From positions 263,653 through 327,652 of the forward strand of contig JAHEXI010000005.1 of the NCBI GenBank assembly GCA_023252195.1: 64,000 nt of DNA, written 5' to 3'. This stretch comes from Pseudonocardiales bacterium. GTDB lineage: Bacteria; Actinomycetota; Actinomycetes; Mycobacteriales; Pseudonocardiaceae. Positions within the stretch are counted from its first letter, which is position 1, and each line of letters starts with the position of its first letter. Positions 7,661-18,205 of the stretch are shown here, piece after piece. The translations under genes and the position numbers were made by a program. The notes beneath the pieces were generated by a model, which was given only the letters and a program-made list of their open reading frames with translations, did not search any database and was not told the DNA's origin.

Positions 7661-9514
7661 TTACACGAGCGCGAACTGGGTGTTGTACAGCTGCGCGTAG
7701 CGCCCGCTGGCGGCCAACAGCTCCTCGTGCGTGCCGCGCTCGACAACCAGGCCGTCCTCGATCACCAGAATCTGATCGGCGGCGCGGATGGTGGATAGTC
7801 GGTGGGCGATGACCAGGGCGGTGCGCCCGTGCAGCGCTTCGGCGAGCGCGGCCTGCACCGCCGCCTCGGACTCCGAGTCCAGATGCGCGGTGGCCTCGTC
7901 GAGGATCACCACTCGCGGTCGGGCCAGCAGTAATCGGGCGATGGTCAGCCGCTGCCGCTCCCCACCGGACAGCCGGTACCCACGGTCGCCTACCACGGTG
8001 TCCAAGCCGTCGGGCAGCGACCGCACCAGCTGCTCCAGCCGGGCTCCCCGCAGCGCTTCCCACAGCTGCTCTTCCAGCGCATCCGGCGCCGCGAAACGCA
8101 GGTTGCCCGCGATGCTGTCGTGGAACAGATGCCCGTCCTGGGTCACTACGCCCACCGTGTCCCGCAGTGCGGCAAAGGACAGGTCGCGGACGTCCACCCC
8201 GTTGAGCCGGATCGTTCCGGCGTCGACGTCGTAAAGCCGCGGTACCAGCGACGCGATGGTAGATTTGCCCGCGCCCGAGGAGCCGACCAGCGCCACCAGC
8301 TGTCCCGGTTCCGCGCGGAAATTCACTCCGTGGAGCACCTCGGCACCACCCCGCGCGTCCAACGTCGCCACCTCCTCCAACGAGGCCAGCGACACCTGGT
8401 CGGCCGACGGGTAGGAGAAGTGCACATCGTCGAACTCCACCGACACCGCACCGACCGGCACCGTCCGAGCATCCGGTCGTTCAGTGATCATCGGGCGGAC
8501 GTCGAGCACCTCGAAAACCCGTTCGAAGGCGACCAACGCGGTCATCACGTCGACCCGGGCGTTGGCCAGCGCGGTCAGCGGCGAGTAGAGCCGCGTCAGG
8601 AGCAGCGCGAGGCTGACCACAGTCCCCGGTGCGATGTCGCCGCGTAGCGCCAGCCAGCCACCGAGTCCGTACACCAGAGCCTGCGCCAGCCCGGAAACCG
8701 TAGTCAGGGCGGTGAGAAACACTCGCGCGGACATCGCGCTGCGGACACCGATGTCGCGTACCTGGGTGGCCCGGTAGCCGAATTCAGCGGCTTCGGTCTC
8801 CGGCCGTCCGAAGAGCTTGACCAGCGTGGCGCCCGGGGCGGAGAACCGCTCGGTCATCTGAGTGGTCATCGCAGCGTTGTGCGTCGATGCCTCCCGCCGC
8901 AGCTCGGCCATCCGCGCACCCATCCCCCGCGCCGGTATGACGAAGATCGGCAGCAACACCAACGCCAGCACGGTGACCTGCCATGACAGCGTCAGCATCA
9001 CCGCCAGCGTGAGTACCAGCTGGATCGCGTTGGTGAGCACTCCAGACAGCGTGGAGGTCAGCGCGGTCTGCGCGCCTATCACATCGTTGTTGAGCCTGCT
9101 GACCAGCGCCCCGGTGCGGGTGCGAGTGAAGAACGCCACCGGCATCCGCTGCACGTGATCGAACACCGCGCGGCGCAGGTCCAGGATCAGCCCCTCACCG
9201 ATCCTTGAGGACTGCCAGCGCGACGCCAGACCGATCCCCGAGTCGATCACGGTCAAGAGCGCGATGAGCGTGGCCAGGCCGACGACCAACGCCGCGCCCG
9301 CGTGCGTGACGATCCCGTCGACGACCCGTCCGGCCAGCACCGGAGTGGCGACGGCGAGGAACGCGGAGACTGTGCTCAACGTAAGGAAGATCAGCAGCGA
9401 CGTGCGGTGCGGCTTGGCGAACTTGACGATCCGGCGCAACGTCCCCGGCGCGAGGGCGCGCGGTGTGCTGCCCTGGCGCATCGAGCTGTTCAGCAGACTC
9501 CATGAGTTGTCCAT
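7661..9514 (-). CDS. ABC exporter with fused membrane and ATPase domains
   Basis: Half-transporter of 617 residues: an N-terminal six-helix membrane domain and a C-terminal ATPase. The ATPase shows Walker A VGSSGAGKST, signature LSGGERQRLTIAR, Walker B VVILDEATAHLD and H-loop LVIAHRLSTI. It probably works as a homodimer exporting a hydrophobic or drug-like compound. The frame is open further upstream, but I take the ATG at 9514 because GGAGGACGG precedes it; the upstream part overlaps a palindromic repeat. The gene is divergent from a monooxygenase/TetR pair and may share their operator, which suggests a drug or xenobiotic response. The substrate is unknown. Confidence 0.88.
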   Translation of the reverse strand: MDNSWSLLNSSMRQGSTPRALAPGTLRRIVKFAKPHRTSLLIFLTLSTVSAFLAVATPVLAGRVVDGIVTHAGAALVVGLATLIALLTVIDSGIGLASRWQSSRIGEGLILDLRRAVFDHVQRMPVAFFTRTRTGALVSRLNNDVIGAQTALTSTLSGVLTNAIQLVLTLAVMLTLSWQVTVLALVLLPIFVIPARGMGARMAELRREASTHNAAMTTQMTERFSAPGATLVKLFGRPETEAAEFGYRATQVRDIGVRSAMSARVFLTALTTVSGLAQALVYGLGGWLALRGDIAPGTVVSLALLLTRLYSPLTALANARVDVMTALVAFERVFEVLDVRPMITERPDARTVPVGAVSVEFDDVHFSYPSADQVSLASLEEVATLDARGGAEVLHGVNFRAEPGQLVALVGSSGAGKSTIASLVPRLYDVDAGTIRLNGVDVRDLSFAALRDTVGVVTQDGHLFHDSIAGNLRFAAPDALEEQLWEALRGARLEQLVRSLPDGLDTVVGDRGYRLSGGERQRLTIARLLLARPRVVILDEATAHLDSESEAAVQAALAEALHGRTALVIAHRLSTIRAADQILVIEDGLVVERGTHEELLAASGRYAQLYNTQFALV

Positions 9515-9605
9515 GAACCGTCCTCCGCTGCCGCGCGAATCGGTCGCCGCCTCCCTTGCAACGTTGTAAGCACTCCGTTGTTCCGCTTCCAGCCCTTGCC
9601 ACATC

Positions 9606-9663
9606 CGCCATTCGGCTCGAATGGCGCTCTTCGGCGTCGCCAGACTGCGATTCGGCTCCGAAT
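9606..9663. repeat. Intergenic palindromic repeat, copy 1 of 3 (variant)
   Basis: Two short palindromes lie about 20 bp apart. The first has perfect 9-bp arms (CGCCATTCG-gct-CGAATGGCG, 9606-9626); the second is ATTCGG-ct-CCGAAT (9650-9663). The same CCATTCG/CGAATGG pair recurs at 19531-19594 and 28477-28549. This copy has a different spacer and lies in the 5' leader of the ABC exporter. Confidence 0.75.
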
Positions 9664-9694
9664 GGTGCATGACCACTTGCAGGGCTGAACAGTT

Positions 9695-9729
9695 GACGTT
9701 AGTGTCTAACAAAAGATAGTCGCTAACGT
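9695..9729. promoter_or_regulatory. Paired TetR-type operator in divergent promoter
   Basis: GTTAGTGTCTAAC (9698-9710) is a 13-bp palindrome. A second, opposite-facing site, GTTAGCGACTATC on the minus strand, follows within 10 bp, and the outer ACGTTAG/CTAACGT arms make the whole block symmetrical. TTGACG just upstream could be a -35 box. The block ends 4 bp before the monooxygenase ATG. This form and position fit a TetR repressor, and a tetR gene is the second gene of the operon. Autoregulation is an inference. Confidence 0.6.
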
Positions 9730-9732
9730 TTT

Positions 9733-11288
9733 ATGGAGCGTCTGATGGAGTGTGAAGTCCTCATCGTCGGTGCCGGGCCTACTGGGCTCACGCTTGCTTG
9801 TGACCTGCTGGCCAGCGGCGTAGGCGTCCGGGTAGTCGATAAAGCGTCCGGGCGCCATCGACGACCTCCCGGGCACTGGGGCTGATGCCGCGAGGTATCG
9901 AGGTGCTCGACCGAGCCGGCGCACTCGGTGACCTTGAGCAGCGGGCGAACCCGATCCGCCGGGTCGTCGTAGACCACGGCGGCCGCCAGGCTGCCCACCT
10001 GCGGCTGGGCCAGACAACGAAACTTGTCACGCGCCCCGGTCTGCTGATCTCCCAGGCAGAGATCGAGGGCAGCCTGCGCCGCCGTCTCGGTGAGCTTGGC
10101 GGTGCCGTCGAGTGGAGCCGGGAAGTGCTGCACGCCAGCCAGGATGCCGACGGCGTGCGCGTGCAACTGACCGACGGGCGTACCGCGCGGTGCCACTGGA
10201 TGGTCGGGTGCGACGGTGCACACAGCCGAGTCCGTAACGTGGCAGGCATCGGCTTCCCCGGTGTACAGATCATCGACCGCTTCCTGCTCGCTGACGTCGT
10301 CGCCGAGCTGCCGGTGCCGCGCGACGCCGCCGCGGTGTGGCTGCATGGCACGGAGATGATGGGCGCCTTCCCGTTGCCTGGCAACGATCTGTGGCGGCTG
10401 ATGGCGCCCGTAACCGACGCCGCACCCTGCGATCTGAGCTCGTCGCAGGTGCTCGACCTGCTGGCGAGGCAACTGCACGAACGCAGCGGTTGTCCTGTCT
10501 CGGCCGTCCGCGGCGCGCAGTGGACCTCCACTTTCCGGATCCACCGACGGTTGGCGCATCGGTTCCGTCAGGGCCGGATGCTGCTGGCCGGCGATGCGGC
10601 CCACATCCACAGTCCCTTCGGCGGCCAGGGCATGAACACTGGCATCGGAGACGCGGAGAACCTGGCCTGGAAACTGGCCCTCGTCGTCTACGACCACGCC
10701 GATCCGGCGCTACTGGACAGCTACGAAGCCGAACGGCGCCCCATCGCCACTGAGGTGCTCCAGTCGACTAGCGCCTTGACCGCGATGGCCCTTGGCGACA
10801 CCCGGCTGGCGAGGACTCTGCGGGACCATGTCTTCGTGCCTTCCCTGAACCTCTCGATCGTCCAACGGCTGGTCTGGGAGTCAGCGTCGCAGCTCAAGAT
10901 CAGCTATCGGACCGGGCCATTGGCCAGGACCTCTCGCTGGTCGCTTCGCAGCGGTCCGCGACCGGGCGATCGTGTGCCCGACCAGCCTTGCCTGCGCCGC
11001 AACGGCAGCCTTACCCGGTTGCACGCAGAACTGGGTGCACGATGGGCGCTACTCATCCCATCCACCGCCTCGGCTCAGCAGACGCAGACCTACAGTGACC
11101 GTGCCCGCGACCGACTCGGCGCCGGCACCGTGACCGTCCTGAAGTCACAGGCCGGACGCTTGGGGCAGGTGATGCTGGTTCGCCCAGATGCCCACGCGGG
11201 CAGCTGCGGCCTGTCGCCCACATCGCTTGACGCTTGGCTCGCCGGCATCCTCGGCCGCGATTCGACCACCGCAACGGTGGGTTCATGA
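9733..11288 (+). pseudogene. FAD-dependent aromatic-type monooxygenase (PHBH fold), interrupted by a frameshift
   Basis: The N-terminal piece from ATG 9733 reads MERLMECEVLIVGAGPTGLTL, a classic FAD-binding GxGxxG. It then runs into TGA at 9882-9884. The main frame resumes around 9857 with PSTTSRALGLMPRGIEVLDRAG, which normally follows directly. Loss of one C in the GCC at 9853-9856 explains the break. The remaining 467 residues are intact: GCDGAHSRVR, then LLAGDAAHIHSPFGGQGMN, the second FAD motif. The family hydroxylates aromatic substrates and includes rifampicin- and tetracycline-modifying enzymes. It is either a recent mutation or a sequencing error. It overlaps tetR by 4 bp. Confidence 0.8.
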
Positions 11289-11902
11289 CGAATTCTCGGC
11301 CCCGCAGCGGTGGCTTGCGGGAACGCAAGAAGGCCGAAACCCGCAGCAGGATCCAAGAGCACGCGCTGCGACTGTTCCTGCGCCAAGGCTACGACGCCAC
11401 CACCGTCCAGGAGATCGCCTCAGCCGCAGGCGTGTCCCACATGACGTTCTTCCGACACTTCCCCACCAAGGAAGCGGTCGTCGAAAGCGACGACTACGAC
11501 CCGCTCATCGCTGAGCTGATCCGCCGTCGACCGCGCGACGAGGAACCGCTGATCGCCATCCACCGCGCCCTGTCACAGGGTCTGGCCGCCGTCTACGACA
11601 CCGACCAGGCCGTCCTGCTCACTCGCACGAAGTTGGTCTTCAGCACACCGGCGTTGCGGGCGCGCATGGCCAACAACCAATACGCCACCGAACGCCTGTT
11701 CGCCGAGTCCCTCGCTGCCCGCGGTCACGCCGCCGGGGATCACCCGGAGATCACACTCGAACTTCGAGTCCAAGCGGCGGCCGCGCTAGCTGCAGTGACC
11801 GTCGCGCTCAGCGCGTGGGTGCAGTCCGAGGGTGCCGACCAGCTGCCCACGCTGGTCGACCGCGCTTTCCACGCCCTGCGCCGACAGCCCTCGGGGCCAT
11901 GA
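11285..11902 (+). CDS. TetR family transcriptional regulator
   Basis: This is a 205-residue repressor-type protein. The N-terminal HTH domain is clear: RSRIQEHALRLFLRQGYDATTVQEIASAAGVSHMTFFRHFPTKEAVV, shown here only as the general pattern of residues 20-66 (TTVQEIASAAGVS then TFFRHFPTKE). The C-terminal helical domain should bind an unknown ligand. ATG at 11285 overlaps the monooxygenase stop (ATGA), so expression is coupled. The paired palindrome at 9695-9729 is its likely target. Confidence 0.9.
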   Translation: MTNSRPRSGGLRERKKAETRSRIQEHALRLFLRQGYDATTVQEIASAAGVSHMTFFRHFPTKEAVVESDDYDPLIAELIRRRPRDEEPLIAIHRALSQGLAAVYDTDQAVLLTRTKLVFSTPALRARMANNQYATERLFAESLAARGHAAGDHPEITLELRVQAAAALAAVTVALSAWVQSEGADQLPTLVDRAFHALRRQPSGP

Positions 11903-11917
11903 CGACGCCGCGCCGGT

Positions 11918-12127
11918 CTACTTCTTCTTCGTGCGGGTAGCGCCGCCGCGACCACGCAGCGTAACACCGGACTCCGAGAGCACCCGGTGAACGAAGCCGT
12001 AAGACCGCCCGGTTGACTCCGCGAGCGCCCGAATGCTGGCGCCCTTCTCGTACTTCTTTTTCAGCTCCGATGCGAGCTTGTCCCGGGCTACGCCGGTGAT
12101 CCGGCTGCCCTTCTTCAGGTCGGCCAC
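11918..12127 (-). CDS. Small lysine-rich helix-turn-helix protein
   Basis: A 69-residue basic protein. The middle, GASIRALAESTGRSYGFVHR, looks like a complete helix-turn-helix of the resolvase/Hin type, followed by VLSESGVTLRGRGG and a TRTKKK tail. Proteins of this size and pattern are widespread in actinobacteria as uncharacterised DNA-binding proteins; the role is unknown. It converges with the tetR gene, 15 bp from its stop. Confidence 0.78.
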   Translation of the reverse strand: MADLKKGSRITGVARDKLASELKKKYEKGASIRALAESTGRSYGFVHRVLSESGVTLRGRGGATRTKKK

Positions 12128-12333
12128 CTCGAAACGCCTTCCTTCCGACGCTAGATGGGCCGGTCACGGCCCTTGCGGCAATGATCGACCAGGTTAGCGA
12201 TCTCCGCTAGACGATCTCCGAATGGATCTGTGAGCGGTCGCTGCAGCGGGCCCAAATGCGCAATCGGAACAGTTAGGCAAGGTCATCAAGCGGTTGCCGA
12301 CTAACCACTCTGCGTAAGCAAAGGGCGTGCTCG

Positions 12334-13959
<1,626 letters not shown>

Positions 13960-14096
13960 GATGCGGAGACTCCAAAGGTGGTCGCTGGCAGGGATAGGTT
14001 CCCCACGCGCCGTGACGCGTAGGGCCGGCAGCGCATCAGCTTGTCGCGACCACGACCCCATACTACCGACGGCTGCACCCGGATTACGGTGCCGCC

Positions 14097-14888
14097 ATGA
14101 CCACGGACGGCATGGGTACCGAGGACTTCACCGGCCGAGTGGCTCTGGTGTCTGGTGCCAGCCGCGGCATCGGGTACGCAATCGCCGCCGCACTGCTGGT
14201 TCGTGGCGCCGCGGTGACGATCACCGCGCGCAAAGCCGACGAACTGGCCGCGGCAGCCGATGAACTGGCCCACACCGTTGAGGGCGGCGCCGACCGCGTC
14301 CTCGCCGTGCCCGGCAACGCTGGTGATGGCGCCGCGCGTGCCGAGGCGGTGGACCGGACAGTGGAGCGCTTCGGATCGCTGGATGTGCTGGTCAACAACG
14401 CCGGGACCAACCCAGCGTATGGGCCGCTGATGCAGGTCGATCTCATTGCGGTGCGCAAGACCCTCGATGTCAATGTGGTGGCCGCGTTGGGTTTTGTGCA
14501 GCAGGCACACCGCGCGTGGATGGCAGAGCACGGCGGTGTGGTGATCAATGTCGCGTCGGTCGCCGGGCTGCGCTCCACCAAGGCGATCGCCGCCTACGGA
14601 ATGTCGAAGGCGGCGATGATCCGGCTCACTGAGGAGCTGGCTTGGGAGCTCGGACCGTCGATCCGGGTGAACGCGGTAGCTCCCGCTGTGATCAAGACGA
14701 AATTTTCCACCGCGTTGTATACCCACGGTGAGGAGCAGGTCGCGAAGGCCTACCCGCTAGCCCGGTTGGGTACGCCAGCCGATGTCGCGGCCTTAGTCAC
14801 GTTCCTCGCGTCCGACGCCGCCTGCTGGGTCACCGGCGAGACGGTGCGAGTCGACGGCGGTCTACTCGCTACGGGCCCGCTACGTTAG
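14097..14888 (+). CDS. Short-chain dehydrogenase/reductase
   Basis: Classical SDR of 263 residues. The NAD(P)-binding motif VSGASRGIGYAIA is at about residues 18-30, NNAG at about 100, and the catalytic triad is a Ser in NVASVAG with YGMSKAA (YxxxK). TARK after beta-2 hints at NADP use. The C-terminal VTGETVRVDGG is typical of FabG-like members. Substrate unknown. It converges on and overlaps the next gene by 20 bp. Confidence 0.88.
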   Translation: MTTDGMGTEDFTGRVALVSGASRGIGYAIAAALLVRGAAVTITARKADELAAAADELAHTVEGGADRVLAVPGNAGDGAARAEAVDRTVERFGSLDVLVNNAGTNPAYGPLMQVDLIAVRKTLDVNVVAALGFVQQAHRAWMAEHGGVVINVASVAGLRSTKAIAAYGMSKAAMIRLTEELAWELGPSIRVNAVAPAVIKTKFSTALYTHGEEQVAKAYPLARLGTPADVAALVTFLASDAACWVTGETVRVDGGLLATGPLR

Positions 14889-15597
14889 ATGGATCTGGGG
14901 CCGGCCCTCCCCCGGGCGCTCTCAACGGCGGCGGGTCAAGCCGGACCTCGACGCAACGAACCCTTCGGGCGGCGTCGTCGAGCACTGCGCGCCGCGGCTC
15001 TGCGATATCCAGCACCCGAGGCTCGGCGCGTTGCAACAACGGGGCCAAGCGTGGGTCGGCAGACAGGGTGCGCAGTGCTGCGGTATCCCCACCGAGGACG
15101 AGGGCGTCCAGTTCGGCGGCACGGGGCAGCAGTACCCGCGCCGCGGTGTCGGCCGCGGCCCGCAGCGCCACTCGCGCTTGACCTTCCCGCCGCCGGGCGA
15201 AACGCTGCTGGGATTGCCCACCTGCGGCGGAGCGGCCGTGCACCAGCCGGCTGCCGGTGCTGGAGGTGAGTACCACGCCGGCGCAGGCTATGCCGACGCT
15301 GTATCCACCGAGGCGTACCAGCAGCAGCCCGACCGTGCGCGGCACCATGAGGTGGTCGACCAGCTCCTCGGCGGCGAGCCCGGTGCGTTGCCCGGCGGGA
15401 GCCGCTAGGGGTTCGAAGGGCACCAGGATCGATGCCGTCGCGCCGTCACCAGCCGCGATCTCCACCCGCTGCGGTGTGACCGTAGTGGTCAGCGCTCCGC
15501 CGTGCCCAGCCGCGAACCGCTGCAGGAACCCGGCCAGTCGCTCGGGCTCGACTTCCACCGCGCGTCCACCGCCGGCAAGTTCCCGGATCCGGCTCAT
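14869..15597 (-). CDS. acVLRF1-type peptidyl-tRNA hydrolase
   Basis: The protein is 242 residues. It has the Vms1/release-factor-1-like core LGGYSVGIACAG followed by GSRLVHGRSAAGGQSQQRF, with GGQ at residues 126-128, the residues that in this superfamily position the catalytic Gln at the ribosomal peptidyl-transferase centre. Known actinobacterial VLRF1 proteins lack the yeast accessory domains and are thought to release peptides from stalled large subunits. The C-terminal half (VLRTLSADPRLAPL-like region) is helical. Function here is by family assignment. Confidence 0.8.
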   Translation of the reverse strand: MSRIRELAGGGRAVEVEPERLAGFLQRFAAGHGGALTTTVTPQRVEIAAGDGATASILVPFEPLAAPAGQRTGLAAEELVDHLMVPRTVGLLLVRLGGYSVGIACAGVVLTSSTGSRLVHGRSAAGGQSQQRFARRREGQARVALRAAADTAARVLLPRAAELDALVLGGDTAALRTLSADPRLAPLLQRAEPRVLDIAEPRRAVLDDAARRVRCVEVRLDPPPLRAPGGGPAPDPSNVAGP

Positions 15598-15624
15598 CCG
15601 GGCACGCTAGCGCGTGTCCGGATG

Positions 15625-15674
15625 AGCTCGTGAGTGCGTAACAGTGTTCGAACACTGTTACGCACTCACGAGCT
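15625..15674. repeat. Perfect 50-bp palindrome in divergent intergenic region
   Basis: Twenty-five bases mirror exactly around TTCGAA with no loop. Each arm reads AGCTCGTGAGTGCGTAACAG and then TGTTC. It lies between the starts of the VLRF1 gene (15597) and the flavoprotein gene (15703). As RNA on the + strand it would form a long hairpin followed by TTTTC. It could be a terminator-like insulator, an operator or a mobile palindromic repeat. Confidence 0.85.
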
Positions 15675-15702
15675 TTTCAACGGGCAGCCGTAGGCTGCAT
15701 TG

Positions 15703-16896
15703 ATGATCGATGTGCTGGTCGCCGGCGGTGGCCCGGCAGGATGGGCGGTGGCGGCGGCCTGCGCGCGGCTGGGGCTGGACACCGAGCTGGCGGACCCTGT
15801 GCCGGACCGGCCGTGGCGGGCCACTTACGGCTCCTGGCGGGGAGAGCTACCCGCCGATGCTGACGCAGCAGTGGCGGGTAGCGGCTCCGGTGCGGCCATC
15901 GGCACGATGGGGCACCGGCTGGGCTGGGACTATGTGGTGCTGGACAACGCAGTGCTACGCGAGGGGTTCGCGGCAGCTCCGGTCACTGTGCTGAAGGGTC
16001 GGGTGCGGGATGCCCGCCCGGAGCCGAACGGAGTCACCGTGGACTTCGATGGCGGCCAACGGCGGGCTGCCATTCTGCTCGACGCAACCGGTGCGCCGCG
16101 TTCGGTGCTCGGCGCTTCCCCCCGCCGGACTGCCGCAGAGCAAACCGCGGTGGGTGTGCTGGTCGACGCCGACGCTGCCCGGGATCTGGTGACCCCAGGC
16201 ACTGCCTTGTTCATGGACTGGCGACCACATCACGGTGAGGCGGGATGGCCCACGTTCCTTTATGCGGTGCCGGTGACATCGGATCGGGTGCTGCTCGAGG
16301 AGACGTCGTTGGCCCGCCGTCCCGGGTTCGGGCTAGGGGTGCTGCGTCGCCGGCTGCATGCCAGGTTGGCCCATCACGGCATCGCAGTGCCACCGGGCGA
16401 CGAGGAGCGGGTGCGCTTCCCGGTGGATCGACCGCTACCAGCGCCCGGGGACTGGCGCGGGCCAGTGGTCCCGTTCGGGGCGGCGAGCCCGCTGGTGCAC
16501 CCGGCTACCGGCTACAGCGTTGCCACGTCGCTGCAGTTGGCCCCTCGGGTGGCCACCGCAGTGCGGGATGCGCTGCAGCGTGGTGGTTCTGCGGCTGCCG
16601 GTGTCGCTGCCTGGCAGACGGTGTGGAGCCCGGCCGCGCTGGCGGTGCACACCCTGCGGCGTCGCAGCCTGGAGTCGCTGCTGCGCTTCCCTCCTCACCT
16701 GGTTCCGGAGTTCTTCGACGTGTTCTTCGGGCTGCCGGAGCGACACCGCTGGGCCTACCTGACCGGCCGCGAGGACGTCGCAGGTAGCGCCGCCGCGATG
16801 GGCGCGCTGTTCGCCGCGTCCCCGTGGTGGCTACGCAAAAGGCTAGTCCTCGGGGCACTCGATCCGCGTACCCCACCGCAGTCGGTGAGGCAGTGA
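15703..16896 (+). CDS. Lycopene-cyclase-family flavoprotein
   Basis: 397-residue FAD protein. The N-terminal dinucleotide motif VAGGGPAGWAVAAACARLGL is followed by TYGSWRGELP, comparable to the conserved YGVW motif of CrtY/CrtL cyclases. Further family marks are LFMDWRPHHG, a stretch ending RVLLEETSLARRPG, and HPATGYSVATSLQLAPRVA near the C-terminus. There are no carotenoid genes nearby, so a true cyclase role is not supported by context. ATG 15703 is preferred to the TTG at 15700. Confidence 0.82.
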   Translation: MIDVLVAGGGPAGWAVAAACARLGLDTELADPVPDRPWRATYGSWRGELPADADAAVAGSGSGAAIGTMGHRLGWDYVVLDNAVLREGFAAAPVTVLKGRVRDARPEPNGVTVDFDGGQRRAAILLDATGAPRSVLGASPRRTAAEQTAVGVLVDADAARDLVTPGTALFMDWRPHHGEAGWPTFLYAVPVTSDRVLLEETSLARRPGFGLGVLRRRLHARLAHHGIAVPPGDEERVRFPVDRPLPAPGDWRGPVVPFGAASPLVHPATGYSVATSLQLAPRVATAVRDALQRGGSAAAGVAAWQTVWSPAALAVHTLRRRSLESLLRFPPHLVPEFFDVFFGLPERHRWAYLTGREDVAGSAAAMGALFAASPWWLRKRLVLGALDPRTPPQSVRQ

Positions 16897-16909
16897 TCGC
16901 GGAGGCCGG

Positions 16910-17545
16910 TCAGTGGCGCGCTGGTCGCCCGAACTGTTCGTCATGCATGACCTGGGCCAGTGGGGTGCGCTGTCGCCAGCCGTGCCGCTCGAGGTCAGGC
17001 GTCGCCTGCAGTTTGTCGACCGGGCCCAGGCACAGCCAGGCCACCGGTCGGATCTGGGTGGGGATGGCGAGCAGTTCTCGGAGGAACTGCTCCTGGTAGA
17101 AGCTGACCCAACCGACACCGAGCCCCTCGGCGGTCGCGGCCAACCAAAGGTGTCCGATCGCCAGGCACACCGAGTACAAGCCGACATCGTCGATAGCGTG
17201 CCGCCCGAGCACCGCAGGGCCGCCGCGCTGCGGGTCGTAAGTGACCACGATGCCTAGGCTCGACTCCAATACGCCCTCGACCTTGATCCGGGCGAAGGTC
17301 TTGGCCTGCGCCTCGTCGAGTTGGTTTGCGAAGATCTCGCGTTGCGCCTGGACGTGGTCGCGGAAAGTGGTGCGGGTGTCCATATCGCGGACGAGGATGA
17401 AGTCCCAGGGTTGGCTGAGCCCGACGCTGGGCGCGCTGTGCGCGGCAGTGAGGATCCGGCATAGCACATCGGTCGGCACTACACCGCCGGTGAACTCACC
17501 CCGGACGTCGCGTCGACGGTGCACGACATCGTAGAAGCTAGCCAC
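16910..17545 (-). CDS. bluB: BluB-like 5,6-dimethylbenzimidazole synthase / nitroreductase
   Basis: 211 residues of the nitroreductase fold. The start FYDVVHRRRDVRGEF, then AAHSAPSVGLSQPWDFILV, and GLYSVCLAIGHLWLAATAEGLGVGWVSFY are characteristic of BluB. BluB breaks down FMNH2 with O2 to yield the lower ligand of vitamin B12. No other cobalamin gene and no cobalamin riboswitch is seen nearby. A general nitroreductase is the alternative. Confidence 0.82.
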   Translation of the reverse strand: MASFYDVVHRRRDVRGEFTGGVVPTDVLCRILTAAHSAPSVGLSQPWDFILVRDMDTRTTFRDHVQAQREIFANQLDEAQAKTFARIKVEGVLESSLGIVVTYDPQRGGPAVLGRHAIDDVGLYSVCLAIGHLWLAATAEGLGVGWVSFYQEQFLRELLAIPTQIRPVAWLCLGPVDKLQATPDLERHGWRQRTPLAQVMHDEQFGRPARH

Positions 17546-17612
17546 CCGCGCAGTCTCGCAAGCGCATCATGGTGCCGCTGTAGGGCTCCGCTGCAAAGAA
17601 ATCGCGCCGCTG

Positions 17613-18101
17613 TCAGACGTGCGGGACGCTGATGGTCACTTCTACGTTGGGTTTGACCTTCAGCGCGCCGAGCATGGCGGAAAACGGCTTGATGCCGTAC
17701 TCGCGCTGATCCAGAGTGACCTTCGCGTTCCAGTGCTGGCCGTCATCGTGTGCCTCGACAGAGATCGGTTTCGTGACGCCGTGCAGCGTGAGATCTCCCT
17801 CGATGCGCGCCCGGTCGCCATCGCGCACCACCGACACCGAGCGAAACTGGATCTTGGGATGCTTCCGCACCTCGAGTGTCTTGTCGGTGTTCTTCTCGAT
17901 GTCCTTGCGATCCGACTCCTTCACCGCTTCGTTGATGACGCGCAGCGAGCCCGCGTCGAGGTCGACGGTGATGCCGTCGTCCCCCACATCCGCGGACAAG
18001 CTGGTCACCCGGAAGGTCACGTCGTGGCCCACGGAGGTCAGCAGCCCCTCACGAAAGACTAAGACCTGGCAATCCACTGCTGAAGCGTCGAAAGTTGGCA
18101 C
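17613..18101 (-). CDS. YceI family protein
   Basis: 162-residue protein with the YceI lipocalin-like barrel pattern: SVGHDVTFRVTSLSADV near the start, VRKHPKIQFRS in the middle, then GDLTLHGVTKPISVE and REYGIKPFSAMLGALKVKPNVEV at the end. Known members bind polyisoprenoids or similar lipids and are often periplasmic, but no signal peptide is seen here. The specific role is unknown. Confidence 0.85.
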   Translation of the reverse strand: MPTFDASAVDCQVLVFREGLLTSVGHDVTFRVTSLSADVGDDGITVDLDAGSLRVINEAVKESDRKDIEKNTDKTLEVRKHPKIQFRSVSVVRDGDRARIEGDLTLHGVTKPISVEAHDDGQHWNAKVTLDQREYGIKPFSAMLGALKVKPNVEVTISVPHV

Positions 18102-18205
18102 CCGGCTAGCGTAGCTGGATACAGACAGTCACCGGCATACACCTAAACATCGTTCACCGTGCCGCCGTAGCGCGCGCGGATTCGACGCACCTGGCGCAGG
18201 TCAAG

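Noticed and set aside
17546..17612. Cobalamin riboswitch upstream of bluB
   Set aside because: The leader is only 67 bp to the next gene and shows no B12-box-like sequence.
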